Shown here in pieces: positions 54,043 to 63,316 of a DNA stretch of 64,000 nucleotides (within the stretch, counting starts at the first letter, position 1; each line of letters begins with the position of its first letter). The translations under genes and the position numbers were made by a program. The notes below the pieces were generated by a model. That model was not told the origin of the DNA. It did not search any database and worked only from the letters and a program-made list of their open reading frames with translations. Source of the DNA: JAPOXR01 sp965221815. GTDB taxonomy: Bacteria > Pseudomonadota > Alphaproteobacteria > Rhodobacterales > Rhodobacteraceae. The DNA lies in NCBI GenBank assembly GCA_965221815.1, contig OZ244915.1, positions 3,038,001 through 3,102,000 on the forward strand, in the 5' to 3' direction.

Positions 54043-55043
54043 TTATGGTCCGCCGTCGTGAGCGATACCGCCTTCTTCGATGAGCCAGTTCCGAAATGAG
54101 GGAATCGGGCAGGTGATGGTGTCGTCAGGTGTTTCCTGCAGGGCACCCCGGTGGATGAGATGGTCAGCGAAAGCAAGTGGTGTCATGTCTTTAGGAATTT
54201 GCATCCGCGTCGGTGCATCAGCACCGGCTTGGCGGATATGATCCCGCAAGCTGTCGATGATATCAGGCTTGCGGTGTGTTTCCTGAAGGTCACGCATCAC
54301 CGCCGCTACCAAGGCGGCGCAGCGCATTTCCGTGGATTGCTGCCGTTGATAGTAGCGGCAGCGCCCCGCAGCGGCGACGGCTCTCACGTGGTTCCAATCA
54401 ATCGGGCGCAGAACCCGGTCATGAGTTGCGTGACATCGTCTGTTTCAAGTGCCTCAATCATGTGAATTGTCAGACCCCGGGTCAGACCCATGTTGGCGGC
54501 ATGGTCGACAGTGTCACCCAGTCCGGTGAGTACGAGGGTAAGGGGGAGGCCTGTCTGTCCCTCATGGAGTGCACGCAGAAGAATTTCTGTGGGTGTGTTG
54601 GGATGGGCCGGGAGATTCTGGGCCTCATCAATGGCGACAATCACCGATGCGGTCCACCGATGCGGCGGCAACACCCGTTTCAAGGCTTCCAGCCCGCCCA
54701 GATCAGTCTTGGAAAGTTTGAATGTCGCCCCCCCCCCCCCAATCGGCACACTGTCAAGCATCTCTCGTGTGCCCTTGAGAAAAGTCCGCCCCCGCTCCCG
54801 CCAAACACCGGGATCCAACCCACCGATGGTGTAAAGACGCGACAGCACGGAATGGGCGCTTTCTTCCAGCATCGAACTGGTCACGGAGAGAATCCGGGGT
54901 GTGGGAATGTCCGGTGCATTTGTGCCTATGGTTCCGATATCATGAACAAGACCCGCCCGACGCAGACCCAAAATACACAGTTCCATTGCCCGTATCGGCC
55001 AGGCAAGGATCTCCACCATGGACCCAAATTTGTCTCCGATCAC
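54043..55043 (-). pseudogene. Degenerate paralogue of the AAA ATPase
   Basis: Two reading frames (54384-55043 and 54043-54387) together match parts of the 612-residue ATPase. The first has IVAIDEAQNLPAHPNTPTEI and LTLVLTGLGDTVDHAANMGL (Walker B and sensor region), the second RYYQRQQSTEMRCAALVAAV and HLIHRGALQETPDD with FPIPSF-like CPIPSFRNWL. The Walker A region is missing, the segment between the frames is deleted and the C-terminal third is lost. A run of 12 C at 54729-54740 lies inside. The gene cannot make an active ATPase. Confidence 0.75.
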
Positions 55044-55497
55044 ACAGACCTGACTTGGTCTCTCTTTTGTTCGTTTCGTTTTTCTTCCATGTATGAATCG
55101 CGAAGACGCGATCGGGGAGGATTCGAGTTCCTGTCAGAATTTTTCTGCTTCCGAGAGGAACAGGTGCTTTGCGCGATGGAAGCCGGCGCGGACTCACAGC
55201 ACTGTGACCGTGTCTGTGCCGACAGACGGGAGGGCCGGATCGTTGGTTCTGGTGAGTCTCAAGATCGGTGAGGTCCCAGCATCCCTGTCTGTTTACGAGA
55301 CGCGCGGACAGCGATCAGTTTCTCCCGCATCACCAGCCGGTCACAGCGCTCTGGCCCGGTTTCGTCCTTGTTGGGAATGAGACGTCTCAAGTTCGGTATC
55401 ACCATGTCCATTTGCCGCCGGATCTCGGCGTCAACGCGATGGGTCTTGGCCATCGTTTCCCACGCCGCGTTGCCTTGATGATCCGACTCGATGAAGG
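55044..55497. other. Mostly gene-free stretch
   Basis: About 450 bases between the ATPase pseudogene and hisI. Only the doubtful 64-codon ORF listed separately is seen. Confidence 0.4.
55259..55453 (-). CDS. Possible small ORF downstream of hisI
   Basis: A 64-codon basic frame (MAKTHRVDAEIRRQMDMVIP at the start) with GGGAAACG just before the ATG. It lies 45 bases after hisI in the same direction. No family recognised; it may be a remnant or chance frame. Confidence 0.3.
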   Translation of the reverse strand: MAKTHRVDAEIRRQMDMVIPNLRRLIPNKDETGPERCDRLVMREKLIAVRASRKQTGMLGPHRS

Positions 55498-55971
55498 TCA
55501 GATCTGTGTAGGATTTGGCGCATCGCCATAGACTTCAAAGGGATCGAAGGTTTTTTGATCTTCCAGAAATTTCAAGGGCTGTCCCGCGTCTTTTGCCGTC
55601 GGCACAGCGCGGTAGAAACAAGACCGGTAGCCCACATGGCAAGACGCACCGGACCCTGCCACGTCAACCTGCAACCAGAGCGCGTCTTGATCATCGTCGA
55701 TCCGGGCTTCGGTTACTTTTTGGACAAGACCCGATGTGGCACCCTTATGCCAGAGAATCTGTCGTGCACGGCTGAAGTAGTGGGCCTCACCCGTTTCAAT
55801 TGTCAGTCGCAGCGCTTCTGCATTCATCCAACCCAACATCAGCACCTCGCCTGTTCGTGCATCGCTTGTGATGCAGGGCAAGAGTCCATCGGCATCGAAT
55901 TTTGGCGCAAAATCAGTGCTCTCCTCGATTTGCTCCACCGAACGGCGGACTTGAAATTCGATTTTTTTCAT
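55498..55971 (-). CDS. hisI: Phosphoribosyl-AMP cyclohydrolase
   Basis: A 157-residue enzyme of the third step of histidine synthesis. EVLMLGWMNAEALRLTIETG, HYFSRARQILWHKGATSG and the C-terminal GASCHVGYRSCFYRAV are family blocks. Two of the zinc cysteines are seen in that last block; where many homologues have DCD-x-D, this one has DDDQD, a variant that I believe occurs in related alphaproteobacteria. No other his gene is nearby, so it is an isolated housekeeping gene. Confidence 0.94.
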   Translation of the reverse strand: MKKIEFQVRRSVEQIEESTDFAPKFDADGLLPCITSDARTGEVLMLGWMNAEALRLTIETGEAHYFSRARQILWHKGATSGLVQKVTEARIDDDQDALWLQVDVAGSGASCHVGYRSCFYRAVPTAKDAGQPLKFLEDQKTFDPFEVYGDAPNPTQI

Positions 55972-56060
55972 GGTGCAGCCCTTATCAGATGTTACTTTAT
56001 AACATAAAGGTCTATCATGCAGGATTGCAACAATGTAAAGGGTGTCGAGCGACCGTAAGC

Positions 56061-56171
56061 ATTGAAGAGACCTGCATACCGGTCACCCTGCGCACAGATT
56101 TTCTGGGTCTTGGAAAAACGACATTGCTGCGCCGCTTGATCCGGGATCCTGCCCCGCCGTTGCGCGGTTAA
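56061..56171 (+). pseudogene. N-terminal scrap of a CobW-type GTPase
   Basis: The frame encodes CIPVTLRTDFLGLGKTTLLR then RLIRDP, the start of CobW/G3E GTPases (usual TGFLGSGKTTLL). The P-loop is already altered and a stop follows within 35 codons, so only a remnant is left. Confidence 0.55.
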
Positions 56172-56529
56172 TCTCCGCCATCATGTCGTCAAGGCTGACG
56201 GCCATTATGTCTCTCCTTCTTTGGCAAGATAGGCCAAACGCGGGTCGAAACGCTCATCAGCTTTGCCGACAAGTGTTCACTGGAATCGGCGGCCGCTACC
56301 GCCAGACTTGTCGTCGGCAACGAGAAGCATGGACGTGTTTGCAGGGTCAAAGGCGAAGGCAATCCGCCATTCTCCGTCCACGGCACTGAACTGCGCTTCC
56401 TTCATGATCGCATGGCACGACCTGTTCAGCGTGTCCGCCCCATTGCGGGTCGAGCTGTTCCAACAAGCGGCCAACCGTATGGACACGATGTTTGAGGCTG
56501 CAGGGCATGAAGAGAGAGACAGCTCGCAC
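56140..56529 (-). pseudogene. Broken HigBA-type toxin-antitoxin remnant
   Basis: Three minus frames carry successive parts of a Gp49-like toxin: HTVGRLLEQLDPQWG (near 56480-56440), then IMKEAQFSAVDGEWRIAFAF with LLVADDKSGGSGRRF (56277-56420), then TLVGKADERFDPRLAYLAKE ending in TAA at 56205. At least two frameshifts separate them. An antitoxin start (MAVSLDDMMAEINRATAG) overlaps that stop (TAATG) but soon runs into unrelated sequence. This is a second, decayed module unlike the intact one at 1.8 kb. Confidence 0.7.
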
Positions 56530-56796
56530 CTAAAGACGGGATCGATGTGCGTCTTCCCTCAATTTGAGGCGGGATTGATTTGTGACAGAAGAGATATCAT
56601 GACATGATGAAATAAGGTGCAGGAGCAAGTCAATGTGAACCGGCGTGACAATTCGGAATGAAATACAGACTGATCATGGGAACAATCATCAGATGATGCA
56701 ATCAACAGGCGCTGGCTTCAGGGTGAGTTGTGAAATTGTGATACGCTTGATTCCGAATGGGACTGGTTCCCCGATGATGGGTGCGGCGGAACGTCA

Positions 56797-58170
56797 ATGC
56801 GTTTAGGTGTGCTTCCACTGGCACGCCCCACATTCGATATGGGGGCTGCACAGGCAAAACTCCATGCCATGATCAAGAGACTTGGTGGCTGCGGCGTTGA
56901 GATTCTGGGCTCCTGCGAACTGCTGCTGGACGACGAGTCGGCCGCTAATGAGCGGAACAAGATTGCGGCACGCAATCCCGACATATGGGTTGTGCTGCAG
57001 ACAAGTTTCACCGACGCCACAGTCGTCACTGAAACCGCTGAATACTCGGACTTGCCGATGATGATCTGGGCGGTCCGCGAGCCGAGAAGCGGGGGCCGGT
57101 TGTTGCTCAATTCACTGTGCGGGCTGAATCTCGCCGCGCATGCACTGGGGTTGCGGGGCCGGAAGTTCAGCTGGATATACAACGACCCCGAATTTGTGGA
57201 CACGGATCACTTGAGTGCCCTGTTGAGCGGGGTGGCCGAAAACACGATTGAGGTCTCATTGACCCCCGCCACCGAAAATGTGGCAGGCCGGAAACTGGCC
57301 GACTCACTCCGCGGCGCCTGCATTGGACAGTTCGGTCATCATCCGTCAGGTTTTGATACCTGCACCTTCGACAGTGAAACGTTGGGCCGGATATTTGGAA
57401 TAGAGATCAAGCCCTTAGCCCTCGATGACCTGTTTGACGTGGCGAAAAAGTTGGGGCCGGCACAAGCTGGCGATGCCGGCGGCATCACGTTGCACGGATT
57501 GGAAGATGTTGAGCAAGATGCGCTTGACCTTTCCTTCCGTCTGGCTCCGGCGCTAAGGCAACTGGCGCACGGGTACGGATTGGACGCAATCGCGGTGCGC
57601 TGCTGGCCGGAATGTTTTACCGAATATGGCGGTGCGGTGTGTGGTCCGGTTTCGATGCTTGCCGAAGAGATGTTGCCCTGCGCCTGCGAATCCGATGTCT
57701 ACGGTGCCATCTCCCTGCTGACTGCGCAGCGGGCCGCGGCCGCACCGGTATTTCTGGCTGACTTGGTGGATGCGGATCAACAGGACGATACGGCTGTCGT
57801 CTGGCATTGCGGTCAGGCGCCGCTTTCCATGTGTGATCGAATTTATGAGCCTTTGGCAGCGGTTCACTCAAATCGCCGGTTACCGCTTCTGTGCCAGTTT
57901 CCGCTCAAGCCCGGTCGAGTTACGCTATCACGGATTTCCAAGGCGCGCGGCGTGCACAGGATTGTCGTTGCGGCCGCGGAAATGCTCCGTCGCCCTCTCG
58001 CTTTCGCCGGTACGGCTGGCGTTTTGAGATTCGACCGGCCCGTTCAGGTGGTGTTGGCAGACATTATCGACGGCGGTCTTGAACACCATTTTGTGATTGC
58101 GTACGGGGATATCCGGCCTCAGTTGCGCGGTTTCGCAGCGGCACTCGGATTCGAAGTCATGGAGTTATAA
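56797..58170 (+). CDS. L-fucose/L-arabinose isomerase-like protein
   Basis: A 457-residue protein with the layout of the fucose/arabinose isomerase family: MRLGVLPLARPTFDMGAAQA, WVVLQTSFTDATVVTETAEY, MIWAVREPRSGGRLLLNSLC (the conserved NSLCG) and, later, RCWPECFTEYGGAVCGPVSM. An aldose-ketose isomerase or a diverged member of that fold is expected. It is followed two bases later by an oxidoreductase gene, so they form an operon with likely sugar metabolism. The substrate is unknown. Confidence 0.7.
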   Translation: MRLGVLPLARPTFDMGAAQAKLHAMIKRLGGCGVEILGSCELLLDDESAANERNKIAARNPDIWVVLQTSFTDATVVTETAEYSDLPMMIWAVREPRSGGRLLLNSLCGLNLAAHALGLRGRKFSWIYNDPEFVDTDHLSALLSGVAENTIEVSLTPATENVAGRKLADSLRGACIGQFGHHPSGFDTCTFDSETLGRIFGIEIKPLALDDLFDVAKKLGPAQAGDAGGITLHGLEDVEQDALDLSFRLAPALRQLAHGYGLDAIAVRCWPECFTEYGGAVCGPVSMLAEEMLPCACESDVYGAISLLTAQRAAAAPVFLADLVDADQQDDTAVVWHCGQAPLSMCDRIYEPLAAVHSNRRLPLLCQFPLKPGRVTLSRISKARGVHRIVVAAAEMLRRPLAFAGTAGVLRFDRPVQVVLADIIDGGLEHHFVIAYGDIRPQLRGFAAALGFEVMEL

Positions 58171-58172
58171 GA

Positions 58173-59264
58173 TTGGTGGTCCGCTACGGAGTCATTGGCG
58201 GCGGCATGATGGCCCAGGAGCATATCCGGAACATTGCTTTGCTGGACGGGGCCGAGATCGCCGCCCTCGCCGATCCGGATCCGGACATGCGCGTGCAGGC
58301 GCAGACCCTGGCCGGAGGACAGGCGGCGGTTTATGACAATGCGCGCACGATGATGGCCAGCGAAACCTGCGACGCTTTGGTGATCGCAACGCCGAATGAC
58401 ACCCATTGTGAACTGCTTTCGCAGATTGCGCCTGGCCGCAGGCCAGTCTTGGTGGAAAAACCCCTGTGTACGAATCTGGCTGACTGCCGACAGGTCGCAG
58501 CGGTGGCAAAAGAAAATGGCTTTCCGGTTTGGGTGGCCATGGAATATCGCTTCATGCCGCCCTTGGCCGAATTGATTCGACGAGTCAATAGGGGAGAAGC
58601 GGGGCACCCGATCATGGTGTCGATCCGCGAGCACCGCTACCCGTTCCTGGCCAAGGTCGGGGGATGGAACAGGTTCAACCGCAGGACTGGTGGTACGATG
58701 GTCGAAAAATGTTGCCATTTTTGGGACCTGATGCGGCTCATCATGAAAAGTGACCCGATCCGGGTTTTCGCCTCCGGATCCATTGCCGTCAATCATCTGG
58801 ACGAGACATATGACGGCAGGGTTCCTGATATCATTGACAACGCGTTTGCTGTGCTGGACTTTGCGAACGGTTCGAGGGGTATGCTGGATCTCTGCATGTT
58901 CGCGGAAGGGTCCTACTGGCAGGAAATCGTGTCGGTTACCGGCCCTTTGGGGCGGATTGACGCGATGGTCCCGGCGCCCGCCAGATTTTTGCCCCAAGGC
59001 ACGGAACGCAATCCGGCGGTCGAAGTCAGTTTGCGTAACGGACAGAGGGTGCGCCGCGACGTGCCCGTTGATCGCCGCGTTCTTGCAGCCGGTGACCATT
59101 ATGGAGCCACTTTCTATCAGCATGAGCAGTTTCTTGCCCTCGCCAGGGGTGAAATCGCCCAGCCAATGGTCACGGTAGAGGACGGGAGCTGGGCCGTCAC
59201 TGTCGGTGAAGCTGCCGAGCGGTCGGCGCGGACAGGAGAGGTCGTGGAAATCACCCCACCATAG
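58173..59264 (+). CDS. Gfo/Idh/MocA-family oxidoreductase
   Basis: A 363-residue NAD(P)-dependent sugar dehydrogenase-like protein. The Rossmann part starts YGVIGGGMMAQEHIRNIALL and continues LVIATPNDTHCELL; VLVEKPLCTNLADC holds the family EKP motif, and GGTMVEKCCHFWDLMRL the C-terminal catalytic histidine. The start is TTG 58173 (GGAG eight bases before) or GTG 58176. Works probably with the isomerase upstream. Confidence 0.85.
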   Translation: MVVRYGVIGGGMMAQEHIRNIALLDGAEIAALADPDPDMRVQAQTLAGGQAAVYDNARTMMASETCDALVIATPNDTHCELLSQIAPGRRPVLVEKPLCTNLADCRQVAAVAKENGFPVWVAMEYRFMPPLAELIRRVNRGEAGHPIMVSIREHRYPFLAKVGGWNRFNRRTGGTMVEKCCHFWDLMRLIMKSDPIRVFASGSIAVNHLDETYDGRVPDIIDNAFAVLDFANGSRGMLDLCMFAEGSYWQEIVSVTGPLGRIDAMVPAPARFLPQGTERNPAVEVSLRNGQRVRRDVPVDRRVLAAGDHYGATFYQHEQFLALARGEIAQPMVTVEDGSWAVTVGEAAERSARTGEVVEITPP

Positions 59265-59765
59265 ACCCGTCAATCATAGGGTTGACGAGCCATCAGGCGG
59301 TTGGTGGCGGCAAGCCTGTTGGATGAAAGTCAGTCCAGATTTGCTTCCCTGGGCCAAGGACAGTCATTCTGCGACAGGTCAAGATCCAGGATGGGCCAAT
59401 TTTGGATATGACAATCAAGCTGCGAATCCAGCGACACCTGATATGAATTTCCACGATGGAGACTTTGTGTTGTTCGTACTGTCGAGTCCCAATCTGCGTT
59501 CAAACTGAAACGCAACGACCTTTTCGGAGTCGAAGTTCGAACCCTCTGCCGCGGCATTCAAACGGCACGCTTCACCAATCAGCCATTCGTGTGCTGCCTC
59601 TGAGAGACAACATGTTGTTCATGATCGGTCAATGTCTCAGCGTGACTGTCCTTGTCATCTATAGCCGCCGTCAAGCGCGGCTTTTGCCGACTTGTCTACC
59701 AAATCAAAAACCGATGTGTCAGAAAGAAAAGATGATGGGCTGCCGAAATTGCATGAGTTGATCAA
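59265..59765. other. Intergenic region, no gene seen
   Basis: About 500 bases between the oxidoreductase and kinase genes with only short unsupported frames. Confidence 0.45.
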
Positions 59766-60707
59766 ATGAGCGACGGTGATTCTGATATGAATCCCAGGCC
59801 CAAGGCCAATGTGCTGACTGTCGGAATTGCCGTTGTCGATCATGTGTTTCGCATGGATTGTCTTCCGAAACGCGCAGAAAAGCATTTTGCCAATGATCAG
59901 TTTGATGTGGCTGGAGGTATTGCGGTCAATGCCGCTTTGGCGATTCAGTCCCTGAATGGCCAAGCGTTTCTACTCTCGAGAGTCGGGGGCGACGGTGCCG
60001 GCATCTTCCTCGAGGAAACTCTTTCAAGGTCCGGCATTGATCTTTCGTTGTTGGAAGTTTGCCGGGACCGGAGGTCAGCGACCTCTGCAGTCGTCATTGA
60101 TTCATCGGGCGAACGGATGATTGTCAATTACCGGTCCGACGCCTTGTTTTCGAAACCACCCGAACTCCCTGCTGCGGCATTTCAATCGATGCAAGCGGTT
60201 CTTGGTGATCTTCGTTGGACAGAAGCGACAACAGTCGCATTTGAGATGGCACGTCGTGCGGATGTTCCGACTGTACTTGACTTCGATCTCAACAATAAGA
60301 CGATACCAAAGGCCATTCTGGAGGCCTCCGATTACATCGTCTTTGCAGAGGCGGCGCTCAGGCGCTTTGCCCGCCGCACACATGTTGTTTCGGCGCTCAG
60401 GATTGCCCAGACTCTGCTGCCCGACGTGCGCCTCGCTGTGACCTGTGGTCAAGATGGCGTGCACTTCATCACAGGCGATGGGCGCTTTCTGAAAATTCCA
60501 TCGCGTAACGTCAGGGTTTGTTCGACACTCGGCGCAGGCGATGTGTTTCATGGTGCCCTCGCGCTGGCTATAGCGGAGGGGAGCAGTTTCGAAACGGCGT
60601 TGCGGTTCGCGAACGATGTCGCGGCCCTCAAGGTGTCATCTCCACCCGATCAATCAGCTTTTCCCAATCGTGCGGACGTGGAGAAATTCCAGAGGAGTGC
60701 AGCATAA
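59766..60707 (+). CDS. PfkB-family sugar kinase
   Basis: A 313-residue ribokinase-fold enzyme. The N-terminal FDVAGGIAVNAALAIQSLNG is the substrate-side signature and STLGAGDVFHGALALAIAEG the C-terminal ATP/catalytic signature (GAGD). The blocks GERMIVNYRSD, VLGDLRWTEATTVAFEMARR and VLDFDLN resemble the sulfofructose-kinase (YihV) branch more than fructokinases, but this is judged by eye. Start ATG 59766; ATG 59787 is possible. Confidence 0.85.
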   Translation: MSDGDSDMNPRPKANVLTVGIAVVDHVFRMDCLPKRAEKHFANDQFDVAGGIAVNAALAIQSLNGQAFLLSRVGGDGAGIFLEETLSRSGIDLSLLEVCRDRRSATSAVVIDSSGERMIVNYRSDALFSKPPELPAAAFQSMQAVLGDLRWTEATTVAFEMARRADVPTVLDFDLNNKTIPKAILEASDYIVFAEAALRRFARRTHVVSALRIAQTLLPDVRLAVTCGQDGVHFITGDGRFLKIPSRNVRVCSTLGAGDVFHGALALAIAEGSSFETALRFANDVAALKVSSPPDQSAFPNRADVEKFQRSAA

Positions 60708-61053
60708 CCAGGCCCCTGACGGACGCCGTGTACCCAAAGTGGAAATTTCACGATGCTTGATGCTGATCAGCATTCACCAATCGTAACTGCTCACACTCAT
60801 CGGCCTTCAATGTGACCTTATCAGTTTCCCGGCCTTGTGATGTCATGACTCGATGTTTCTGTCTGGCCTCCACGATGCCGAAACACACCTGCGGCACCTG
60901 CACAGGTCGCAGGGGAATTGATCATTGTTGCAGCCAATAGTCTCGACAAAAACCGTAAACTGAAAGACAATGCACCGCGCCTTCAAACGACATCAATTCA
61001 ATGACGATGGTCTACCAACAGCCATCGTCGAAACCACTCCTCGAACGTGGGCC
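60708..61053. other. Intergenic region, no gene seen
   Basis: About 350 bases between convergent genes (kinase and DUF4276 gene). No clear terminator found. Confidence 0.4.
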
Positions 61054-61722
61054 TCAGGACCGGTTCGGACGGAAAACCGTCAAAAGGCCGTCTGCAAGGT
61101 TTCCAAGCATTTGAGCCAAGCGTTGAAGCGGGGGGCATTCTGCACGAATTCGCTCCAGTCCCATCTTGGCAGCGATCATGGGTCCATGGACGACCTTCTG
61201 ATAGTGGGGGATTTCGTTTTCGATGCGGCGACTTGGAGCGGTCAGTTTACTGTCGTTGATATCTTCCGGTGTTGCGAAAGCTGACCGAACTTTCTCAAGC
61301 GCCCCGATGGCCGCTTGTGGAATGTCGGGCAGCATATTGAAGACTTTCACATCGGAGAACAGCAAGCTTTCGAATTCGTGCATCTGGATATACGGGATGA
61401 TTTTATCTCTCCGCCCGTCGATCTTTTCTCCGACGTCGGCGCGAATCATGTCCTCCAGGGCGGTGGCGGAGTTTTGTTCTTTTCCTCTAAATCCGTAAAA
61501 ATCGACGAAAGTCGTGACGGCGTCGAACGCGTGTTTCAGACACGTCATCTCTCTGGCCAACTTCAGAACGGTAACATCCCCGCCGCACCCGCCTCGGTTA
61601 CGCGCGCGACCCAACAGGATCGGTTGGGCCGCGATACCGCATAACTGGAGGTGCGGAGTCAGCAAACTATTGACGAATTCCTCTTCTGTCCGACCCTCCA
61701 CCGAAATTGCGAGACGGATCAT
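61054..61722 (-). CDS. DUF4276-type protein, partner of the upstream ATPase
   Basis: A 222-residue protein starting MIRLAISVEGRTEEEFVNSL, with an acidic-residue start typical of DUF4276/TOPRIM-like nucleases, then TTFVDFYGFRG and IIPYIQMHEFESLLFSD. The ATG overlaps the stop of the ATPase gene (ATGA). In other genomes such pairs lie in defence islands; the protein may be the nuclease or effector part. The function is inferred. Confidence 0.75.
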   Translation of the reverse strand: MIRLAISVEGRTEEEFVNSLLTPHLQLCGIAAQPILLGRARNRGGCGGDVTVLKLAREMTCLKHAFDAVTTFVDFYGFRGKEQNSATALEDMIRADVGEKIDGRRDKIIPYIQMHEFESLLFSDVKVFNMLPDIPQAAIGALEKVRSAFATPEDINDSKLTAPSRRIENEIPHYQKVVHGPMIAAKMGLERIRAECPPLQRLAQMLGNLADGLLTVFRPNRS

Positions 61723-62858
61723 GGACGCCCCCCGATGAGATTCTTCTGCCAGAGTTCGCCAGGCGCGAAACTCTCATTAAGCCAATCACGGTAGTTTTCG
61801 GTGTCGAGTCGCCGGAAGTTCGTGCGGCCATCCTTCGCCTCAAGAACCACGATTTCTTCCAGATTAAACTCGTCGACGAGAAGGGGTGACTGGGTCGCGG
61901 CAATCACCTGTACGTCGCCAGCAAGTGCTTTGATCATCCCGCCTATCAGCGATATAGCCGCTGGATGCAGGCCGAGTTCTGGCTCATCCAACAGGATGAC
62001 GCTGGGCAGCATCTCCCGAGGAAGGTTCAGTAGCGTGACGAGGGCGAAGAAACGCAGGGACCCGTCCGACGTGAGATGTGCCCCGAACGTCTTGTCGGTT
62101 CCCTTAGCCTTCCACCTGAGGCGGACTTTGCCGTAGCTGCTTTCGATCTTGAAGTGATCAAAAATGGGTAACACGCGACTGATGCAGCTGCAGATCAGTT
62201 CGAATCGATGATAATCCTCATGCTCGATTCTGTGCAACACCGCTGCCAGATTCCCTCCGTTGGAACGCAGGGTGTTGTTATCTTCGTTGTCCCAACTGAT
62301 CTTGAAACTCGAGGTGTCGGAGGTGTCGTGAAACTGATAGGTGGCACAATCCCGTAGCAAATGTGTAATTGTTCGCGCAGTTGTTTTGTTGACTTCCGAT
62401 GGTTGCGGAGATTGCGCAAACTCGACAATTTGCGCTTCACGGCGATTCCCGCCACCGCCAAGATCTGTCCAATTGGCGTCGGTTGGAATGTCTTTGCTGC
62501 TGAATCGAAAGGCTTCCTTGGTGAACATCAGTCGGTCGGGATGAGCGTGCGCAAGGGTGAATTGATAGTCGTTCTGGCCTTGCTGAGTCTCCAGGCTGAT
62601 TTCGGCCTGCATGGCCGGGGTGATTCGACTTCCGCCGAACAGTTGGTCGTCACCTCCCCCATGACGCTCGACAAAATCCCCCAGACGACGAGACCGCAAC
62701 ATCCAGCCGAGCATTTCAAAAAAGCGTACGAAGTTCGACTTGCCCGAACCGTTGGCACCTATCAAAATGCTGGTGTTGCCCAGATCCGACAATTCAACAT
62801 CGGCGAGAGATCTAAAACCACGAATACTGACTGATTTGAGTCTTGTCATTGTCGGCAT
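61719..62858 (-). CDS. OLD/RecF-like AAA ATPase of a putative defence pair
   Basis: A 379-residue ATPase of the AAA_15/AAA_21 group. LKSVSIRGFRSLADVELSDL is the usual opening, GANGSGKSN (34-42) Walker A, SVILLDEPELGLHPAAISLI Walker B with the ABC-like D-loop, and IAATQSPLLVDEF the switch histidine replaced by Q. It should dimerise around ATP like SMC/OLD proteins. ATG 62858 is chosen (62849 possible); the long frame upstream has no resemblance to the family. Confidence 0.82.
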   Translation of the reverse strand: MPTMTRLKSVSIRGFRSLADVELSDLGNTSILIGANGSGKSNFVRFFEMLGWMLRSRRLGDFVERHGGGDDQLFGGSRITPAMQAEISLETQQGQNDYQFTLAHAHPDRLMFTKEAFRFSSKDIPTDANWTDLGGGGNRREAQIVEFAQSPQPSEVNKTTARTITHLLRDCATYQFHDTSDTSSFKISWDNEDNNTLRSNGGNLAAVLHRIEHEDYHRFELICSCISRVLPIFDHFKIESSYGKVRLRWKAKGTDKTFGAHLTSDGSLRFFALVTLLNLPREMLPSVILLDEPELGLHPAAISLIGGMIKALAGDVQVIAATQSPLLVDEFNLEEIVVLEAKDGRTNFRRLDTENYRDWLNESFAPGELWQKNLIGGRP

Positions 62859-63316
62859 ATTGGGTTGTTCCGGCAAACTGCATTGACAACTAAACTGAGA
62901 TGATATCGGTGGTGGGAATGTCCCGGATGATGTTGAAAATTTGCATTCCGTGTGGTGTGGCTTCCCATGAGCTTGATGGGCTCTGGAATTTGAAAATCTT
63001 GAAAAGGAAAAAACACCATGATGGCCTCTACCACAACACTGCAGGATTGTGCCACACCTGCGGCTGGATCGCTGACCGCGGTGGCTTGATTGCCCCGCAC
63101 ACTGATGGGATCCTGGCATCAGGGTTGATAATGACGTGTTTATAAGAGTTCCCACCAATCAATGAATTCTGCCCTGAGAAGCCGTGTCAGAAGTCGGTCT
63201 GTCACGAAGATACGAAAAAGTTGGTGCGTTTGGACAGATCATTCGACTTATACTGGTCAAGCCGCACCAGTTGACTTTGATCGACAGACTTTGCCCGCTG
63301 GTCAGGAGAGTGTTGA
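62859..63316. other. Divergent intergenic region
   Basis: About 460 bases between the ATPase and the dehydrogenase genes, expected to hold both promoters. Short frames here have no support. Confidence 0.4.

Noticed and set aside
58119..59273. Minus-strand frame of 384 codons
   Set aside because: Mirrors the Gfo/Idh gene on the plus strand; the plus-strand product has full family motifs.
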